A stretch of 64,000 nt of DNA, taken from Dyadobacter sediminis. GTDB lineage: Bacteria > Bacteroidota > Bacteroidia > Cytophagales > Spirosomataceae. Shown piece by piece: positions 38,091-45,785 of this stretch; the stretch's first letter is position 1, and every line of letters starts with the position of its first letter. The notes under the pieces were generated by a model. That model did not search any database. It was not told where the DNA came from and saw nothing but the letters and a program-made list of their open reading frames with translations. The stretch covers positions 124,001 to 188,000 of the forward strand of contig NZ_VCEI01000011.1 of assembly GCF_005860765.1 (NCBI RefSeq), written 5' to 3'. The position numbers and the translations under genes are program-made.

Positions 38091-38178
38091 GGTCTGGTAG
38101 CTCAGCTGGATAGAGCAACTGCTTCCAAGCAGCAGGTCATGCCGGTCCGCCGGCGCGGTTCGAATCGCATCCGGATCA
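38091..38178 (+). pseudogene. Decayed tRNA-Arg copy 2 with 15-base T-arm insert
   Basis: The acceptor stem and D arm match the intact tRNA-Arg exactly, but the anticodon loop is one base short (TTCCAA between CTGC and GCAG) and the T arm is split by the 15-base insert CGGTCCGCCGGCGCG at 38143-38157. The insert and its flank can fold as GCCGG-TCCG-CCGGC. The length is 88 instead of 74. It is not expected to work as an arginine tRNA. It is followed by its own terminator. Confidence 0.85.
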
Positions 38179-38190
38179 CTATAAAATCTG

Positions 38191-38229
38191 GCACTTGGCA
38201 ATTATTTGCTGAGTGCTTTTTTTGTTTTT
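38191..38229 (+). terminator. Terminator, unit 2
   Basis: Same 11-bp hairpin as in unit 1 (38191-38201 with 38206-38216), followed by seven T. Confidence 0.82.
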
Positions 38230-38237
38230 GACAGTAT

Positions 38238-38325
38238 AGTCTGGTAGCTCAGCTGGATAGAGCAACCGCTTCCAAGCAGCAGGTCATGCCGGTCTGCCGG
38301 CGCGGTTCGAATCACATCCGGATCA
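38238..38325 (+). pseudogene. Decayed tRNA-Arg copy 3 with T-arm insert
   Basis: Same layout as copy 2, with the same loop deletion and a 15-base insert differing by one base (CGGTCTGCCGGCGCG). Further changes weaken the stems: the first acceptor base is A opposite C, the anticodon stem has ACCGC, and the T stem has ACAT in place of GCAT. It is more decayed than copy 2, and a terminator follows. Confidence 0.85.
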
Positions 38326-38337
38326 CTAGGAAATCAG

Positions 38338-38376
38338 GCACTTGGCAATGATTTACTGAGCGCTTTTTTTGTTTTT
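38338..38376 (+). terminator. Terminator, unit 3
   Basis: Hairpin GCACTTGGCAA (38338-38348) with TTACTGAGCGC (38353-38363), now with mismatches, followed by a T run. It is drifting along with its tRNA copy. Confidence 0.7.
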
Positions 38377-38400
38377 GACAGTACAATTGTTAAGTAATAA

Positions 38401-38461
38401 GCTGCTTCCAAGCAGTAGGTCATGCCGGTCCGCCGGCGCGGTTCGAATCGCATCCGGATCA
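38401..38461 (+). pseudogene. Truncated tRNA-Arg copy 4 (3' part only)
   Basis: Only the anticodon arm onward remains (CTGCTTCCAAGCAG, then the 15-base insert and the T arm, ending CCGGATCA). The acceptor 5' strand and D arm are replaced by unrelated sequence at 38384-38400. Confidence 0.85.
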
Positions 38462-38462
38462 C

Positions 38463-38512
38463 CAAAAAAATCAAGCACTTGGCAATTATTTGCTGAGTGC
38501 TTGATTTTTTTG
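38463..38512 (+). terminator. Long bidirectional terminator closing the tRNA-Arg array
   Basis: The family hairpin is extended here: an A-run plus TCAAGCACTTGGCAA pairs with TTGCTGAGTGCTTGA plus a T-run. The arms span about 22 bp, so it can stop transcription from both sides. Confidence 0.82.
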
Positions 38513-38724
38513 GCCATGGCATTATCAACCACAAACTGCTTTTATTATCACTTTATAAGTGTTTTCCAAATTCTTATAATCTGTAAGCAATGGAGTCATT
38601 ATTGATGTTCTCTTATCCAGATTTTCTTCACCATATTCCATTTAAATCTTTTCAGATTTATTTAGATAAAAAAAAATTGTAGAAAAAGTTTGTGGATAGT
38701 TGCAAACTAATAAGATATATTTTG

Positions 38725-38852
38725 TAGCTTTATTGTCAGGGATTTAGATGTGGATTGTGAAGCTATCAAGTATCATTTCCATCTGAGCTGTTAAATTGTA
38801 GGGTTAATTGTTACAGTGATAAAGGGGGCCTTGTTTCAGGGCTCCTTTTTTG
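38725..38852 (+). ncRNA. Candidate small RNA with terminator
   Basis: A non-coding stretch of about 125 bases follows TATATTTTG (38716-38724), which resembles a -7 element. It ends in a hairpin (arms AAAGGGG-CC and GGGCTCCTTT, about 38821-38847) and a run of T. I see no ORF. I do not recognise the RNA family, and it does not look like SRP RNA, tmRNA or RNase P. The -33 element is not convincing. Confidence 0.35.
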
Positions 38853-39417
38853 TTTTCTAAGGTTTACGGCAAATTATCCATTCTTCCTAGAATTATTTCA
38901 GGTTCTGCGGCATACAAGAGAAAAATCAACGACAAGGTCAATTTAGGTTCACAAAGAACTTTTTTCTTCACAAATCGTTTATATAAATAAGGTAAATAGT
39001 TGTATTTCAATTAGTTAAACTTTTTTTAATATCGGTTACTTATCAATGGCAAGTCTACTTTCCTAAGATCCGGTCCATTGACAAACCGGTTCAATTTAAT
39101 GTCGTTCCAGTCCATAAAATGAAGTTGAAAAGGGAATACATCATGCAAAACAGGGTGGAACCGGACGCATATGATTCCAGCTACTTCTAAGTTATGGCAG
39201 GGTTTTAATAGGATTAATTAAATTTTTTTTGGTAACAATCTGGTAGGATGGGGATTTCGTATATGCCAAGGATAGTTCATACAAGTTTTAACACCTGAAA
39301 AAACCTACTTGGCACCATAATTAAACCATCTTGTCACACATTTAGTATACTTGGATGAACTTTACTGTACTTTGCGACTGATTAACTACATATAACCTAC
39401 TTGATTTAACAATTAAA
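38853..39417. other. Intergenic region upstream of the receiver gene
   Basis: About 565 bases of AT-rich sequence without a coding frame. TACTTTG at 39368-39374 is a -7-like element 43 bases before the receiver gene ATG. No -33 element is visible at the right distance. Confidence 0.4.
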
Positions 39418-39765
39418 ATGAACGTACTCTACATTGATCATGAAATTAACAATCTGAATTCCTTTAAAGCAACTTTCAGAAGAGACGTAAACGTCTACGT
39501 GGCAAGTACTACGGATGAAGGATTCCGGATTCTGAACAACAACAAAATCGATATCATCTTCACGGATCATCATATGCCCGAAATGACCGGTCTGGAATTC
39601 CTTAAACTGGTTTCCAGCCAGTTTCCTGAAAGCAGGCGCGTTCTGCTTACCGGCAACGCTTATACCGATGAATTCAAGGTTGCTGCCGTTAAAGGATACT
39701 TTCACAGTTATCTTAACAAACCCTGGGATGAACTTCAGTTACGCCAGCTGATTGAACGGAATTGA
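39418..39765 (+). CDS. Stand-alone response-regulator receiver domain
   Basis: A protein of 115 aa, one receiver domain and nothing else. The phosphoacceptor is Asp50 (IIFTDHHMPEMTGLEF), the switch Thr is in LLTGN and the conserved Lys is Lys101 (LNKPWD). The acidic pocket has Asp7 followed by His8 rather than two acids. It has no output domain, so it likely acts by protein contact or phosphotransfer. It converges with the histidine kinase gene of the Kai-type cluster, and partnership with that kinase is an inference from position. Confidence 0.9.
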   Translation: MNVLYIDHEINNLNSFKATFRRDVNVYVASTTDEGFRILNNNKIDIIFTDHHMPEMTGLEFLKLVSSQFPESRRVLLTGNAYTDEFKVAAVKGYFHSYLNKPWDELQLRQLIERN

Positions 39766-39790
39766 TTCGATTTCCGGTGTAGCATACGCA

Positions 39791-39832
39791 AAAGCGGCAG
39801 AATTCTTTTAAAAGGATTCTGCCGCTTTCATT
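39791..39832 (+). terminator. Shared terminator between receiver gene and kinase gene
   Basis: Long stem (AAAGCGGCAGAAT at 39791-39803 with ATTCTGCCGCTTT at 39815-39827, A/T-rich loop). It lies 26 bases after the receiver stop and can serve both convergent transcripts. Confidence 0.75.
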
Positions 39833-39887
39833 TCTGCTGCAACGATAAGTTGTCAGGAATTATTCAAAACCGTATGCCATAACCCAG

Positions 39888-41177
39888 TCACTGCTGGAAA
39901 ACCGGCAAAGTTATGGTAAAGCTTGCGCCTTCGCCTTCCCGGCTTTTTGCTGAAATCGTGCCGTTATGCTTGTCTATAATCTTTTTGGTAATGGAAAGCC
40001 CGATCCCGGAACCTTCGTATTTATCCTTGGTATTCAGTCGTTCAAACAGGAAAAAAATCCTTTCGTTATAAACATCGTCAAAGCCGATTCCATTGTCGGA
40101 AATCGTTACTGTGCATACTTTGCCGTTGTTTTGCGCTGTTACCGGCATATCGTCGGGATTTGGTACAATCGTACCGGAAATCCGGATAACAGGCGGCTGA
40201 CCGGCTTTGGAAAACTTGATGGAGTTGCTGATCAGATTTTGAAAAACCTGCTTGATCTGGCCTCTGTTTACCTCTATTTCCGGAAGTTCGTTGACGATTA
40301 CCGTAGCGTTTCTTTCATTGATCAGGATTTCGTAATCTTCAATAACTTCGTTGACAATTTCCCGCAGGCTGGTCATGGAAAAATGGTTCACATGGGTAGA
40401 TAGCCGTGAGTAACTCAGAATGTCATTAATCATGGATCGCATCCGTTGTGAAGACGAAATAATCTTGTCGAGGTAATTCAGGCTGTCACCGGTAAGTTCA
40501 TGGATATGCCGGTTTCGCAGCATGGTTGAAAAAATCAGGATTTTGCGTAAAGGTTCCTGAAGATCGTGCGAAGCAACGGATGCAAATTGCTGAAGATCGT
40601 GATTGCTGGTTTCCAGTTCACGGTTGATTTCTTCCAGCCTCTGATTATTCTGTCTAAGAAGCTGCTGGATTTCCTTCTGAAAACTCAGATCGGTTACAAT
40701 AATGCTGAGCGAGGGACCTTCGTCCAGTTGAAGCGTTGTTACAGAAAGCTGGCATGGAACTTCCTGTCCATCGCGGTCAAGGCAAAGTTCCGATTTATTA
40801 TCTTCAAGCCAGCCTTTTTCAAACAGGTCTGCATAAGCTTTCCTGTAATCTCCGTGTATAAAAGTCTCGAAATACATGCCGACTACTTTCGATAGCGGCA
40901 AATTGATCATGGACGCAAACATGGAATTGCAGTACAGAATAATACCGTCCCGGTTAAGTGTTACGGCACCTTCATTCATCTTCTCTATAAACACGCGGTA
41001 AGACTGGTCCGCTGTCTTCAACGTAAAAAGCTGGTGTTCGCCGTCAGGGTCTTTAACTACCAGCGCATCCACTTGTCCCGAGCGGATTGCGTTAATGGTA
41101 TCCGTTGCTTCTTCCAGTTGCCAGAGAAGTTCTTCGTTTTCTTTTAAAAGCTGCTCGTAGGTCTTTGAAGTGTTCAT
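39888..41177 (-). CDS. PAS-domain histidine kinase of the Kai-type cluster
   Basis: A protein of 429 aa, without membrane segments. It has an N-terminal coiled coil with the TINAIRSGQVDALVV motif, a PAS domain (about residues 60-165), a second coiled coil, a HisKA domain with His204 (VASHDLQEPLRK) and a HATPase domain with NLISNSIKF, DNGIGF and GSGIGLSI. It begins two bases after the second KaiB-like gene and so belongs to that operon. In cyanobacteria the kinase SasA reads KaiC through a KaiB-like N-terminal domain. This kinase has no such domain, so any link to KaiC would use another surface. Likely targets are the two receiver proteins flanking the cluster. Confidence 0.92.
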   Translation of the reverse strand: MNTSKTYEQLLKENEELLWQLEEATDTINAIRSGQVDALVVKDPDGEHQLFTLKTADQSYRVFIEKMNEGAVTLNRDGIILYCNSMFASMINLPLSKVVGMYFETFIHGDYRKAYADLFEKGWLEDNKSELCLDRDGQEVPCQLSVTTLQLDEGPSLSIIVTDLSFQKEIQQLLRQNNQRLEEINRELETSNHDLQQFASVASHDLQEPLRKILIFSTMLRNRHIHELTGDSLNYLDKIISSSQRMRSMINDILSYSRLSTHVNHFSMTSLREIVNEVIEDYEILINERNATVIVNELPEIEVNRGQIKQVFQNLISNSIKFSKAGQPPVIRISGTIVPNPDDMPVTAQNNGKVCTVTISDNGIGFDDVYNERIFFLFERLNTKDKYEGSGIGLSITKKIIDKHNGTISAKSREGEGASFTITLPVFQQ

Positions 41178-41179
41178 GA

Positions 41180-41500
41180 TTATATCGCAATTCCAAGGCC
41201 GTTAAGCACCTTTAATGTGTCAGACATGTCTCCGATCAAGCGTTTTTCCGGAAGCGGCAAACGTTTGATCAGCAAAGGTAAAGCAATGATCTGCTCTTGT
41301 TCTGCAATGGATTTTTGCTGGTAAACGTCAATGATTTCCAGTGAATAGCTGTCCGGAATGTACTTGTCGCAGATTTCTTTTATATTAACAATGGCGCGCA
41401 GTGAATTGATGGATGCGCCGGTTACATACAGGCGGAGGACATAAAAGTCGCTGTCTTCCGGATAGTCCTCATCCTGTGAAAGTTCTGGGTGCTTGCTCAT
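41180..41500 (-). CDS. KaiB-like protein, divergent copy
   Basis: A protein of 106 aa with an acidic N-terminal tail and a KaiB domain: [25 protein letters not shown], then [41 protein letters not shown]. It keeps the thioredoxin-like KaiB frame but differs from the first copy at many positions. Its ATG overlaps the stop of the first kaiB by four bases, so the two are translationally coupled. KaiB proteins bind KaiC and promote its dephosphorylation in cyanobacteria. A different partner for this copy is possible. Confidence 0.88.
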   Translation of the reverse strand: MSKHPELSQDEDYPEDSDFYVLRLYVTGASINSLRAIVNIKEICDKYIPDSYSLEIIDVYQQKSIAEQEQIIALPLLIKRLPLPEKRLIGDMSDTLKVLNGLGIAI

Positions 41501-41796
41501 TCCGGTTTCTTTGCAGGACGAATATTCAATCCAACCAGCACCTTTTCCTTGTTGGAAAGGTCACCGATGATTTTACGGATTGGCTCCGGGACTTTTTTGA
41601 CAAGGGTCGGAATGGCCAGAATCTGGTCGCCTTCGGCAAGCTGTGGATGCACAAGCAAATCGATGACTTCAATCACATACTTGTCTTTCAGGTATTCTTC
41701 ACAATATTTTTTCAGATTTTCCAGTGCAGCAACCGATTTGGCCGTTTTGCCCGCAATGTATAACCTCAATTCCCATATTTCTCCGGTGTCTTCCAT
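41497..41796 (-). CDS. kaiB: KaiB family protein
   Basis: A protein of 99 aa, the canonical KaiB length. [63 protein letters not shown] and [10 protein letters not shown] follow the cyanobacterial KaiB pattern closely, including the IGDLS-x-KEKVL-GL segment involved in the fold switch and KaiC binding. It starts 33 bases after kaiC. In cyanobacteria it sequesters KaiA and resets KaiC. No KaiA gene is in this window, so here it may act on KaiC alone or with the kinase. Confidence 0.93.
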   Translation of the reverse strand: MEDTGEIWELRLYIAGKTAKSVAALENLKKYCEEYLKDKYVIEVIDLLVHPQLAEGDQILAIPTLVKKVPEPIRKIIGDLSNKEKVLVGLNIRPAKKPE

Positions 41797-41829
41797 TCAG
41801 CTTGTTATTGGCTCACTTAAATTTTAATT

Positions 41830-43539
41830 CTATTGTATTCCTCCCCGTTTCTGAAGAATTTCCTGCCGGTTCTGCTCCATTACTTTTCTGGTCAGTTCTT
41901 CTTCAACGTATGTTTTGTTCAGCTCGTCCTGCATGGAATCGAACTCTTCCCGGAGACTGGCTATTTTGGACTCAAGAACCGTTCTCTTTCTTTCAATTTC
42001 TTTATCCTTTCTTGAGACTGCATGAGTGCGTATTACATTTTCCGTTTTTTCGGCAAGCTGCTGTTCTTCTCTCGCTGATCCGGTCAGAATGCCGTCCCGG
42101 CCCATATACACATCCACAAGATCCAGCCCGGAATCGGAAATCACAAACTCGCGGACTTGATTCGAGTGCTTCATGCCGCGCGATTTCATGACATACAGCC
42201 CGCGGTTGCGTTCTCCGTTAAATTCAATGTCCCGCACAAGCAGCCATGCATCCACAAGGGAGGAAATGCTTTCGTCTGTCTGTTCAGAAATGTTGTCGTT
42301 CAGGGAAAGCGCAGTGAACATAACCGTAATATCCGCACCTTGTAAAAAATCAATAAGCCGTATGAGGACACTTTTTACTTCACTTACAGATCCGACGGAT
42401 ACCAGATTGGTAATCGGGTCCAGGATAACGACACTTGGATCAAAATCCAGAACTTGTTTGGTTATCGATAGCAGATGCATTTCCAGTCCATTGATCGTAG
42501 GCCGGGAGGCAAGCAGCCGGAGCATATGGTTATCTACATGGGCTTGCAGGTCAATGCCGATGGAATGCATGTTGCGGATAATCTGTTTGGGCGATTCTTC
42601 AAAGGCAAAATAAATGCAGCGCTCGCCACTGACACAGGTCTGATTTGCAAAACTGCCTGCCAGGCTTGTTTTTCCTGTTCCTGCTGTTCCGGATACAAGT
42701 ACACTGCTTCCCCGAAAAAAGCCTTTACCGCCCAGCATACTGTCCAGTCCCGAAACACCCGAACTGATGCGTTCGGACGAAACATCATGCGATAAACCGA
42801 GCGAAGTAACCGGAACCACGGAGATCCCGTCTTCGTCAATAAGAAAAGGATACTCGTTTGTTCCGTGTACAGAGCCGCGGTATTTGACAATCCGTAAAAG
42901 CCTTGTGGAAATTTTATTTTCCACACGATGATCCAGCAGAATAACGCAGTCGGAGACATATTCTTCCAGGCCATGCCTTGTCAGCGTGCCTTCTCCTTTT
43001 TCACCGGTAATAATAGTGGTCACTTTTTTATCTTTCAGCCATTCGAATAGCCTTCTGAGTTCAGCCCGTATGATAGCCTGATTGGTCAGTCCGGAAAACA
43101 GACTTTCTATGGTATCCAGCACAACGCGCTTGGCGCCTATGCTGTCAATGGCATGTCCAAGCCGGATAAAAAGGCCGTCCAGATCGTATTCGCCTGTTTC
43201 TTCGATCTCGCTGCGTTCCAGATGCACATGGTCCAGCCGAATCATCCTTTCCTGCTGCAGTTTTTCCAGATCAAAGCCTAGTGATGCCACATTAATTGTA
43301 AGTTCTTCTGTTTTTTCCTCAAAGGCCATGAATACGCCGGGCTCGTTGTACATAAGCGCGCCATGAACCAGGAATTCCATTGAAAAAACTGTTTTTCCGC
43401 ATCCCGCAGATCCGCATACAAGCGTGGGTCTTCCTTGCGGCAAGCCGCCGCCCGTGATTTCGTCAAGTCCTTTTATACCGGTGCATGCCTTGGGTAAAGA
43501 CGGTAGCAAAGGCTTTGATTCAGAGGGTTCAATAATCAT
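41830..43539 (-). CDS. kaiC: KaiC family double-domain ATPase/autokinase
   Basis: A protein of 569 aa with two RecA-like domains. CI has Walker A GSAGCGKT (43-50) and the catalytic Glu pair at 74-75. CII has Walker A GTAGTGKT (284-291) and Glu314-Glu315. The phosphosite loop reads T421-D-E-S-I-S426-S427-L-V-D, which lines up with Thr426, Ser431 and Thr432 of the cyanobacterial clock protein, Thr432 being replaced by Ser. A C-terminal coiled coil of about 70 residues (from about 498) extends it beyond the usual 519 residues. ATPase and autophosphorylation are likely. Whether it times anything is unknown. It is followed by two kaiB genes and a histidine kinase. Confidence 0.94.
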   Translation of the reverse strand: MIIEPSESKPLLPSLPKACTGIKGLDEITGGGLPQGRPTLVCGSAGCGKTVFSMEFLVHGALMYNEPGVFMAFEEKTEELTINVASLGFDLEKLQQERMIRLDHVHLERSEIEETGEYDLDGLFIRLGHAIDSIGAKRVVLDTIESLFSGLTNQAIIRAELRRLFEWLKDKKVTTIITGEKGEGTLTRHGLEEYVSDCVILLDHRVENKISTRLLRIVKYRGSVHGTNEYPFLIDEDGISVVPVTSLGLSHDVSSERISSGVSGLDSMLGGKGFFRGSSVLVSGTAGTGKTSLAGSFANQTCVSGERCIYFAFEESPKQIIRNMHSIGIDLQAHVDNHMLRLLASRPTINGLEMHLLSITKQVLDFDPSVVILDPITNLVSVGSVSEVKSVLIRLIDFLQGADITVMFTALSLNDNISEQTDESISSLVDAWLLVRDIEFNGERNRGLYVMKSRGMKHSNQVREFVISDSGLDLVDVYMGRDGILTGSAREEQQLAEKTENVIRTHAVSRKDKEIERKRTVLESKIASLREEFDSMQDELNKTYVEEELTRKVMEQNRQEILQKRGGIQ

Positions 43540-43673
43540 TAAAATGTTGTTTCGGAAGTTATAATTTGAAGTGTTTGTTCAGAATTCCGGACAAATAGCG
43601 TTCCTGCAAAGTCCGTGCATCGAAGTCGTTTGATGTGGCTGAAATTACTGTTCTGTAAAGTATACTGCCTGAT

Positions 43674-44081
43674 TTAATTGGGAGTATCGAGGAACTGTGC
43701 AGCCAGCTCGGAACCCATGCTGTTGAATTCCTCAAATGTGCTTGGCTTGGCAATAAAAAGGTTTACGCCTGCTTCATAGGCCTTTTCAATCAATGAAACA
43801 TTGGAGGAAGTCGAGATCATTACAACCGGAACCGCAGAAAGGCTGGGGTCGGACCGGATGGCTGCAATGGTTTCCAGCCCGTTCATTTTAGGCATGTTCA
43901 TATCCATTAATATGAGTGAGGCCGGCGACTGCGATTTTTGCTGAATAAGGCTTAACAGTTCGATCCCGTTTTCAGCTTCAAAAATCTCGATCTGCTGACC
44001 CGCGGATTCCAGTGCTTCTCTTATAAAAAACCGGTCATCTTCATCATCGTCTGCAAGATATACAATATTGGTTTTTTTCAT
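43674..44081 (-). CDS. Stand-alone response-regulator receiver domain, first gene of the Kai-type cluster
   Basis: A protein of 135 aa from the ATG at 44081 (an in-frame GTG lies six codons upstream). It is a single receiver with the acidic pocket Asp11-Asp13 (ADDDEDDRF), phosphoacceptor Asp60 (LILMDMNMPKMNG), a Ser/Thr switch in MISTSS and Lys112 (IAKPS). No output domain. It is 134 bases upstream of kaiC on the same strand. With the kinase at the other end of the cluster it could form a phosphorelay. Confidence 0.92.
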   Translation of the reverse strand: MKKTNIVYLADDDEDDRFFIREALESAGQQIEIFEAENGIELLSLIQQKSQSPASLILMDMNMPKMNGLETIAAIRSDPSLSAVPVVMISTSSNVSLIEKAYEAGVNLFIAKPSTFEEFNSMGSELAAQFLDTPN

Positions 44082-44394
44082 TTGCTGTTGCTCAATCACA
44101 ACTTGGTTTTATTGGTATAGGTTACCTACCATTGTACCGCTACATGCCGGAGCGTAATGGCAGTTGGCAATAAAGGTAATAGAAAATCTAAAAGGCGATA
44201 TGATAAATGTCTGTGAAAATATCCGGAACGGATTGCAGGTGTAGTCGGAATGGAATAAATCAACGGCGTAAAAGCGTACAAATGCGATAGGAGTGTAGAG
44301 CAGGAACCGCTATGCTGATCCATACCGGAAAACGCATGGTGTTATATTACCTGTCCGGAAGAGCAGTGAAGTTTGCAGCATGAATTGTATTAAC

Positions 44395-44438
44395 GCCGGA
44401 TCATGTAGACAAACAATGAATGTACTACACGATCCGGC
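44395..44438. repeat. 14-bp inverted repeat
   Basis: GCCGGATCATGTAG (44395-44408) and CTACACGATCCGGC (44425-44438) form a 14-bp stem with one mismatch or G-U pair around a 16-base loop. It lies just downstream of the 69-aa gene, without a clear T run. It may be a terminator or an operator. The remaining 44100-44394 shows nothing else. Confidence 0.6.
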
Positions 44439-44461
44439 CGTTAAATAATAAAACAGGAAAA

Positions 44462-44671
44462 TCAGTTGGAATCGGTATTTATATAAGACAGCCTTAAATC
44501 TTCTACCTCGTGCTGTAATAACCAATTGCGGAAATCAGACACATTATGGGGCAGATAATGCACAATATGGCCATTTGTTAGCATGATTGTAAATACTTCG
44601 AAAGCCTGGATAAATTTTTTCAGTTGGTCTACACAGAATTCGAATCCCGGGAAGTAATAGTTAGTTGCCAT
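44462..44671 (-). CDS. Small hypothetical protein, 69 aa
   Basis: It starts at the ATG at 44671 and encodes a soluble mixed alpha/beta protein with aromatic residues (YYFPGFEFCVDQLKKFIQAFEVFTI, then HYLPHNVSDFRNWLLQHEVEDL). A TATTTTTG -7 element lies 51 bases upstream of the ATG and a long inverted repeat lies downstream, so it looks like a real single-gene unit. I do not recognise the family. Confidence 0.6.
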   Translation of the reverse strand: MATNYYFPGFEFCVDQLKKFIQAFEVFTIMLTNGHIVHYLPHNVSDFRNWLLQHEVEDLRLSYINTDSN

Positions 44672-44721
44672 TTCTGAGTCTGTTATTTTTGGGCTAATTG
44701 CTAGAATGTATTCGAGTGTAA

Positions 44722-44729
44722 CAAAAATA
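44722..44729 (-). promoter_or_regulatory. Putative -7 element for the 69-aa gene
   Basis: On the minus strand this reads TATTTTTG (TAnnTTTG). A TTTC about 18 bases upstream may be a weak -33 element. Confidence 0.45.
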
Positions 44730-44965
44730 CACTACGAACATGCAAGAAACATGCCGGAAAATAAATTGTATAAAATAAATTGTATTATTTTGATTCGTTA
44801 AAGAAATGTTTCATACCCCTGAAAAGGTATTAAGTATCAATTTTGTAGAAACAATTCTATTATTTTGTAAAAGTACAATCTGAGGCTAAATATTAAAATG
44901 ACAACTGCCTATTTTTTAAAATAAATTTCACCAATGCCTTGCTTACGCTTCAAAGAGGTGAAAAT

Positions 44966-45724
44966 TCAACCTTTTACAACTTCCAGACCTTTTTCCCTGA
45001 ATGCTGCATTGATCTGGTTGTCGAGGTCTTTATCAGTAATGAGTTTATGGATCATAGCCAGGCTTCCAAAACGGATATAGCTGTCTTTTCCGATTTTGGA
45101 CGAATCACAGAGTAGAAATATTTCATTGGCGTTCCTGACAAAAGCAGACGTGATTGTTGCTTCCAGTTCACTGTGTGCTGTCAGTCCTTTTTCTGCCGAA
45201 AGGCCGTCTACGCCAATGAATGCCTTCTGCGCATGGTACTGATCGATGTGCTGAACGGCTCTTTCACCATGTACAGCCTGGCGCTGTTTGTCAAATTCGC
45301 CGCCGATCAGGTTTATACTGATGCCCGGAGCATCAAACAATTCGGCCAGAACGGGCAATGAATTGGTAATTACCTTTAACCGGTTCCTGTTTTTGAGGTG
45401 CCGGCACATCTTAAACACCGTACTGCCGCAATCGAGAAAGATGATGTCACCATCCTGAACGAATGCCGCGGCCAATTTCCCGATCGCTTCCTTGTTGTTT
45501 TCATTTGATCCGGACTTGCCCGTAAAGCTGGTCAGCACCGGATCGTCAACTTTCATTGCGCCGCCATGTGTCCGGATCAGCAAGCCTTCATCCGAAATGT
45601 CACCCAGATCGCGGCGGATTGTGGCCGGTGACATGGACAGCTTTTCGGAAAGTTGAAATACGGATAAGCTGCCCGCTTCATTTACCGCTGATACAATTTT
45701 CTTTTTTCGTTCTTGAAAACTCAT
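44966..45724 (-). CDS. DeoR/GlpR family transcriptional regulator
   Basis: A protein of 252 aa. The N-terminal helix-turn-helix is the DeoR signature (SVFQLSEKLSMSPATIRRDLGDISDEGLLIRTHGGA), followed by a sugar-phosphate-binding DeoRC domain (DGDIIFLDCGSTVFKMCRHL, VITNSLPVLAELF, LIGGEF, AFIGVDGLSAEKGLTA). It probably responds to a phosphorylated sugar or nucleoside. It is divergent from a DUF4406 gene, and the 143-base gap holds a cluster of TGATCA sites that are probable operators. Confidence 0.92.
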   Translation of the reverse strand: MSFQERKKKIVSAVNEAGSLSVFQLSEKLSMSPATIRRDLGDISDEGLLIRTHGGAMKVDDPVLTSFTGKSGSNENNKEAIGKLAAAFVQDGDIIFLDCGSTVFKMCRHLKNRNRLKVITNSLPVLAELFDAPGISINLIGGEFDKQRQAVHGERAVQHIDQYHAQKAFIGVDGLSAEKGLTAHSELEATITSAFVRNANEIFLLCDSSKIGKDSYIRFGSLAMIHKLITDKDLDNQINAAFREKGLEVVKG

Positions 45725-45735
45725 AACATTTTTCT

Positions 45736-45785
45736 AAATTTGATCAAAAATAATCAAATATGATCAATAATGATGATCAGATGAT
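45736..45785. promoter_or_regulatory. Cluster of TGATCA operators between deoR-type gene and DUF4406 gene
   Basis: TGATCA occurs at 45741, 45761 and 45774, with a near match (TAATCA) at 45751, all in an AT-rich stretch. On the minus strand TATTTTTG overlaps the first sites, so binding would block the regulator's own promoter. Repeated short sites are typical for DeoR-family control. Confidence 0.6.

Noticed and set aside
37959..38512. CRISPR-like array
   Set aside because: The repeated units are whole tRNA-Arg elements with terminators and lack uniform spacers, leader or cas genes.
43559..43753. 64-codon minus-strand frame between kaiC and the receiver
   Set aside because: It overlaps the end of the receiver gene in another frame and has no family-like sequence.
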